From positions 1-34,136 of the forward strand of contig DASVBJ010000065.1 of assembly GCA_036375895.1 (NCBI GenBank): 34,136 bases of DNA, written 5' to 3'. This DNA is from DASVBJ01 sp036375895 (GTDB lineage Bacteria; Actinomycetota; Actinomycetes; JACCUZ01). The translations under genes were made by a program, and so were the position numbers. Of this stretch, positions 30,788-34,136 are shown piece after piece (positions within the stretch are counted from its first letter, which is position 1; the number at the start of each line of letters is the position of its first letter). The notes beneath the pieces are model-generated. The model did not search any database. It was not told where the DNA came from and saw nothing but the letters and a program-made list of their open reading frames with translations.

Positions 30788-31000
30788 ATGAGCTCCGACC
30801 CGTCTGACGACCGAGGTCGCAAGGGGCAGGCCGACGCATGGGGGGCCTTCAGCCTCATCGCGTCCGGCGTGCTGGTCTGGGGTGGCGTCGGATGGCTCAT
30901 GGCCGAGTGGCTCGACAACAGGGTGTTCCTGATGCTGGGCCTGCTCGTGGGAATGGGCGCCGCGTTGTACCTCGTATGGCTTCGGTACGGTAGGCCCTGA
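30788..31000 (+). CDS. AtpI/AtpZ-family small membrane protein
   Basis: A 70-residue protein with a charged N-terminus (MSSDPSDDRGRKGQAD) and two membrane helices (about 18-38 and 46-66; GAFSLIASGVLVWGGVGWLMAEW then LMLGLLVGMGAALYLVWLRYG). It matches the short F0F1-assembly family often listed as AtpZ or ATPase gene 1. It is the first gene after the TAGGAT promoter and 49 bases before atpB. Named from family and position; activity not tested here. Confidence 0.82.
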   Translation: MSSDPSDDRGRKGQADAWGAFSLIASGVLVWGGVGWLMAEWLDNRVFLMLGLLVGMGAALYLVWLRYGRP

Positions 31001-31049
31001 ATCCCCGCCCGCTCGACGATCACGCTTGTTCGCTTGGAGGAAGGACGCC

Positions 31050-31841
31050 GTGAGCTACACGCTGCTCGCTGCCGAGGGTTCGCAGTTCAACAGCCCTGGC
31101 ACCGGCGACTTCGAGTACCCGCCGATCTTCGGCGAGGGCACCGTCTTCACCAAGCCGATGCTCATCATCGTGCTCGCCACCGTCGCGGTGGCCGTGTTCT
31201 TCTACCTGGCCGCGCGCCGGGCGGCGGCGGTGCCCGGCAAGACGCAGTTCATCGGGGAGAGCATCTACGGCTTCGTCCGCAACAGCATCGCGCTCGACGC
31301 GATCGGCAAGGAGGGGCTGAAGTACGTCCCCTACCTCGCGACGCTGTTCGTGTTCATCCTCACCCTCAACGTCTCGGGGATCATCCCGTTCCTGCAGTTC
31401 CCGGCCACCTCGCGGATCGCGATCCCGCTGTTCCTCGCGATCATCTCGTGGGTGATCTACAACGGCATCGGGATCAAGCGGCACGGCTTCGTGGGCTACT
31501 TCAAGGCCATGATGTTCCCGCCCGGCATCCCGTGGCCGGTCTACATCCTGCTGGCCCCGATCGAGTTCTTCTCGACCTTCATCGTGCGGCCGATCACGCT
31601 GACCCTGCGACTCACGTTCAACATGTTCGCGGGTCACCTCGTGCTGCTGCTCTTCATCCTCGGTGGCGAGTTCCTCGTGTTCGACAAGGGCGGGCTGGTC
31701 GGCATCGCGGCCGGCACGGTGTCGCTCCTCGGCAGCATCATCCTCACGTTCTTCGAGGGCTTCGTGCAGATCCTGCAGGCGTACGTCTTCGTCCTGCTCA
31801 CCGCGCTCTACATCGGCGGCGCGCTCGCCGAAGAGCACTGA
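31050..31841 (+). CDS. atpB: F-type ATP synthase subunit a
   Basis: Stator subunit with the proton half-channels. The 263-residue protein has five or six membrane helices, FVFILTLNVSGIIPF, and the essential Arg187 in PITLTLRLTFNMFAGHL, and ends FVLLTALYIGGALAEEH. GTG 31050 (MSYTLLAAEGSQ) is preceded by GGAGGAAGGA, a strong ribosome binding site, so it is preferred over the TTG at 31026. Proton use is expected. Confidence 0.96.
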   Translation: MSYTLLAAEGSQFNSPGTGDFEYPPIFGEGTVFTKPMLIIVLATVAVAVFFYLAARRAAAVPGKTQFIGESIYGFVRNSIALDAIGKEGLKYVPYLATLFVFILTLNVSGIIPFLQFPATSRIAIPLFLAIISWVIYNGIGIKRHGFVGYFKAMMFPPGIPWPVYILLAPIEFFSTFIVRPITLTLRLTFNMFAGHLVLLLFILGGEFLVFDKGGLVGIAAGTVSLLGSIILTFFEGFVQILQAYVFVLLTALYIGGALAEEH

Positions 31842-31892
31842 CGCTTTCCCGCAACAACCAACTGGGAATTACCCACTGAGAAAGGGAGAAAG

Positions 31893-32096
31893 ATGACCGG
31901 CAGCCTCAACATGGTCGGGTATGGCCTCGCGGCCATCGGCCCGGGCGTGGGCATCGGCCTGATCTTCGCCGCCTACATCAACGGTGTGGCCCGCCAGCCG
32001 GAGGCCCGTAACGTCCTCCAGGGCATCGCGATCCTGGGCTTCGCCCTTGCCGAGGCGCTGGCCATCATCGGTATCGGCCTCGCCTTCGCCCTGTAG
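31893..32096 (+). CDS. atpE: F-type ATP synthase subunit c
   Basis: A 67-residue two-helix proteolipid. The loop is ARQPEARN, and the ion-binding carboxylate is Glu54 in ILGFALAEALAIIG. The Na+ motif (Gln in helix 1 and Glu-Ser/Thr in helix 2) is absent, so it is proton-type. GGGAG lies just upstream of ATG 31893, in a 51-base, less GC-rich gap. Two bases separate its stop from atpF. Confidence 0.96.
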   Translation: MTGSLNMVGYGLAAIGPGVGIGLIFAAYINGVARQPEARNVLQGIAILGFALAEALAIIGIGLAFAL

Positions 32097-32098
32097 CC

Positions 32099-32689
32099 AT
32101 GTCGACGCCGATCACGACCGTCGCACTGCGGCTGGCTGCCGAGGAGGAGCCCAGCCCGCTGATGCCGCATCTCGCCGAGCTCATCGTCGGCGTGGTGGCC
32201 TTCGCGCTGCTCTTCCTCTTCCTGCGGGCCAAGGTCTTCCCGATGTTCGAGAAGGTCTACGCCGAGCGCCATGACGCCATCGAGGGCGGCATGGAGCGGG
32301 CCAGGCAGGCCGAGGAGGACGCGAGGGAGACGCTCGCGGAGTACCGCGAGCGGCTCGCCGATGCGCGCCACGAGGCGGCCCGGCTGCGCGAAGAGGCGCG
32401 CGAGCAGGGGGTGGCGATCATCGCCGAGATGCGCGAGCAGGCCCAGGCCGAGGCTCGCCGCATCACCGAGGCCGCCCACCAGCAGCTCGAGGCCGACCGT
32501 CAGCAGGCCGTTGCGCAGCTGCGGACCCAGGTGGGGGCGCTCGCGAGCGACCTGGCCGCCCGGATCGTGGGGGAGTCGCTCGAGGACGACGCGCGCCAGC
32601 GCCGGGTCATCGACCGCTTCCTCGACGAGCTCGAGCAGGGTGCCGTCGCCGGTGAGACGGCCGGCGCGGCGGGATCGAAGGACGCGTGA
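32099..32689 (+). CDS. atpF: F-type ATP synthase subunit b
   Basis: Peripheral stalk subunit, 196 residues: one membrane helix (about 24-44, LAELIVGVVAFALLFLFLRA) followed by a long Glu/Arg/Ala-rich coiled coil (ERARQAEEDARETLAEYRER) to near residue 165. ATG 32099 begins two bases after the atpE stop with no separate ribosome binding site, suggesting coupled translation. Subunits b and delta are separate here, not fused as in mycobacteria. Confidence 0.94.
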   Translation: MSTPITTVALRLAAEEEPSPLMPHLAELIVGVVAFALLFLFLRAKVFPMFEKVYAERHDAIEGGMERARQAEEDARETLAEYRERLADARHEAARLREEAREQGVAIIAEMREQAQAEARRITEAAHQQLEADRQQAVAQLRTQVGALASDLAARIVGESLEDDARQRRVIDRFLDELEQGAVAGETAGAAGSKDA

Positions 32690-32691
32690 CG

Positions 32692-33507
32692 ATGCAGGGC
32701 ACCAGCCGGGAGTCGTTCACCGCGGTCAGGGACACCATCGAGACCCTGGTCCGGTCGGGCGAGACCGACCTCAGGGCGCTCGGCGACGACCTCTTCGGCG
32801 CCGTGTCCCTGCTCGACCACGAGGGCAGGCTCCGGCGTGCGCTGACCGACCCGGCCCGCTCCGGCGACGACCGGGCGGACCTCGCCCGGGCCGTCGTCGG
32901 CGGCCGGGTCGGCTCGGCTGCCACCGACGTGCTGGTCTGGGCGGTGCGGGCCCGGTGGTCCGCACCGCGCGACCTCGCCGACGCGCTCGAGCTGCTCGGT
33001 GCGGAGGCGCTGGTCGCCTCCGCCGAGCAGAGCGGTCGGCTGGACGCGGTCGAGGACGAGCTGTTCCGGACCGGTCGCGTCGTGGCCGGGTCACCGGACC
33101 TTCGCACCGCGCTGGCAGACCCCGCCGCGCCCATCGAGCGGCGGGTCGAGCTGGTCGAGTCGCTGCTCTCGGGCAAGGTTGCCGCCGAGACCCTGCGCCT
33201 GGTCCGCCAGGCCGTCGTCGCGCCGCGCGGTCGCACTCTCGACCGTACGCTCGAGGCGTACGCCGACGTCGCCGCCGACCGGCGCAGCCGGCTGATCGCG
33301 ACGGTCACCGTGGCGGTGCCGCTGACCGAGGCGCAGCGCGAGCGACTCGCCAGTGCGCTCGGGCGGACCTATGGTCACCAGGTACACCTGAACGTCGAGG
33401 TCGAACCCGATCTCGTCGGGGGCATCCGGGTCGAGATCGGTGACGAGGTCATCGACGGCACGGTGATCAGCAGGCTGCACGAGGCTCGTCGCCGGCTCGC
33501 CGGCTAG
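32692..33507 (+). CDS. atpH: F-type ATP synthase subunit delta
   Basis: Links the peripheral stalk to the top of the F1 head. The 271-residue form (MQGTSRESFTAVRD) is the long actinomycete type (E. coli delta is 177). The C-terminal part VEVEPDLVGGIRVEIGDEVIDGTV is the conserved delta/OSCP signature. ATG 32692 is preferred because AAGGA lies about nine bases upstream; GTG 32686 would overlap atpF by GTGA and add two residues. Confidence 0.94.
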   Translation: MQGTSRESFTAVRDTIETLVRSGETDLRALGDDLFGAVSLLDHEGRLRRALTDPARSGDDRADLARAVVGGRVGSAATDVLVWAVRARWSAPRDLADALELLGAEALVASAEQSGRLDAVEDELFRTGRVVAGSPDLRTALADPAAPIERRVELVESLLSGKVAAETLRLVRQAVVAPRGRTLDRTLEAYADVAADRRSRLIATVTVAVPLTEAQRERLASALGRTYGHQVHLNVEVEPDLVGGIRVEIGDEVIDGTVISRLHEARRRLAG

Positions 33508-33562
33508 CTCCACCCCACCCACACCACTTCCAGATCGCGAACAGAGAGCAGGGAACGAGAAC

Positions 33563-34136
33563 ATGGCCGAGCTCACGATCCGGCCGGAGGAGATCCGGGA
33601 CGCTCTGGAGCGCTTCGTCTCGTCGTACGAGCCGGAGGCAGCCGGACGCGAGGAGGTCGGGCACGTCACCGACGCTGGTGACGGCATCGCCCACATCGAG
33701 GGCCTGCCCTCGGCGATGACCAACGAGCTGCTCGAGTTCGAGGACGGCACGCTGGGTCTCGCTCTCAACCTCGACGTGCGCGAGATCGGTGCCGTCGTGC
33801 TCGGCCAGTTCCGCGGCATCGAGGAGGGCCAGACCGTCCGGCGCACCGGCGAGATCCTCTCGGTGCCCGTCGGCGACGGCTTCCTCGGCCGGGTGGTCGA
33901 CCCGCTGGGCCGTCCGATCGACGGGAAGGGCGAGATCGAGACGACCGAGCGCCGCGCTCTCGAGCTGCAGGCGCCGTCCGTCGTGCAGCGCCAGCCGGTC
34001 AAGGAGCCGCTGCAGACCGGCATCAAGGCGATCGACGCCATGACCGCCATCGGTCGTGGCCAGCGCCAGCTGATCATCGGCGACCGCCAGACCGGCAAGA
34101 CCGCGGTGGCGATCGACACGATCATCAACCAGAAGG
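33563..34136 (+). CDS. atpA: F-type ATP synthase subunit alpha, partial
   Basis: Start of the non-catalytic alpha subunit; 191 codons are visible before the window ends. MAELTIRPEEIRDALERFV is the usual N-terminus, followed by the barrel (DGIAHIEGLPSAM), VVDPLGRPIDGKG, and the P-loop GDRQTGKT (about 173-180, Lys179). ATG 33563 has CAGGGAACG upstream. It continues off the right edge, where atpG, atpD and atpC are expected. Confidence 0.96.
   Translation, partial: MAELTIRPEEIRDALERFVSSYEPEAAGREEVGHVTDAGDGIAHIEGLPSAMTNELLEFEDGTLGLALNLDVREIGAVVLGQFRGIEEGQTVRRTGEILSVPVGDGFLGRVVDPLGRPIDGKGEIETTERRALELQAPSVVQRQPVKEPLQTGIKAIDAMTAIGRGQRQLIIGDRQTGKTAVAIDTIINQK

Overview
The window is about 34 kb of very GC-rich, densely packed chromosome from an actinobacterium. 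The evidence is frequent GTG starts, TANNNT boxes placed seven bases before start codons, a Rho with a long Arg/Asp/Gln-rich insertion, and the gene order argS-lysA-hom-thrC-thrB-rho-rpmE-prfA-prmC-sua5-glyA-wecA-atp, which is a conserved actinomycete core block (Streptomyces has the same order; mycobacteria keep much of it). I cannot name the genus. There is no sign of insertion sequences, phage or CRISPR.

Left part, minus strand (1-5713): a formate dehydrogenase operon and a PaaN-type aldehyde dehydrogenase. The formate dehydrogenase large subunit looks like two ORFs split by a stop, but the stop is an in-frame UGA at the selenocysteine position, followed by a very good bacterial SECIS hairpin. 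It is one intact selenoprotein gene. Its iron-sulfur subunit overlaps it by GTGA and runs off the left edge.

Accessory plus-strand part (5791-15632): a papain-like protein of unknown function, a homocysteine S-methyltransferase, then a complete A/V-type ATPase operon in the order G/H-C-I-K-F-E-A-B-D. Almost every junction is a stop/start overlap, and the operon ends in a universal stress protein gene. A GGGAC-N4-GTCCC palindrome, resembling the core of a DosR/DevR box, lies before the first gene. Several subunits are compact or odd: a short subunit I, and a four-helix proteolipid with one ion-binding carboxylate.

Core part (15649-34136): tRNA-Arg(CCG) on the minus strand, an orphan receiver-domain protein, argS, lysine and threonine biosynthesis (lysA, hom, thrC, thrB), transcription and translation factors (rho, rpmE, prfA, prmC, sua5), glyA, wecA, and the start of a standard F-type ATP synthase operon (two small AtpI-like genes, atpB, E, F, H and the beginning of atpA). 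The cell therefore encodes two rotary ATPases about 16 kb apart.

Regulatory signals: rho has a roughly 300-base leader with several stem-loops; rho and rpmE each carry a GGGAA(C/T)-N18-GTT motif like sigma-R/SigH promoters; strong hairpins follow rho and rpmE; and many first genes appear to be transcribed as leaderless mRNAs.
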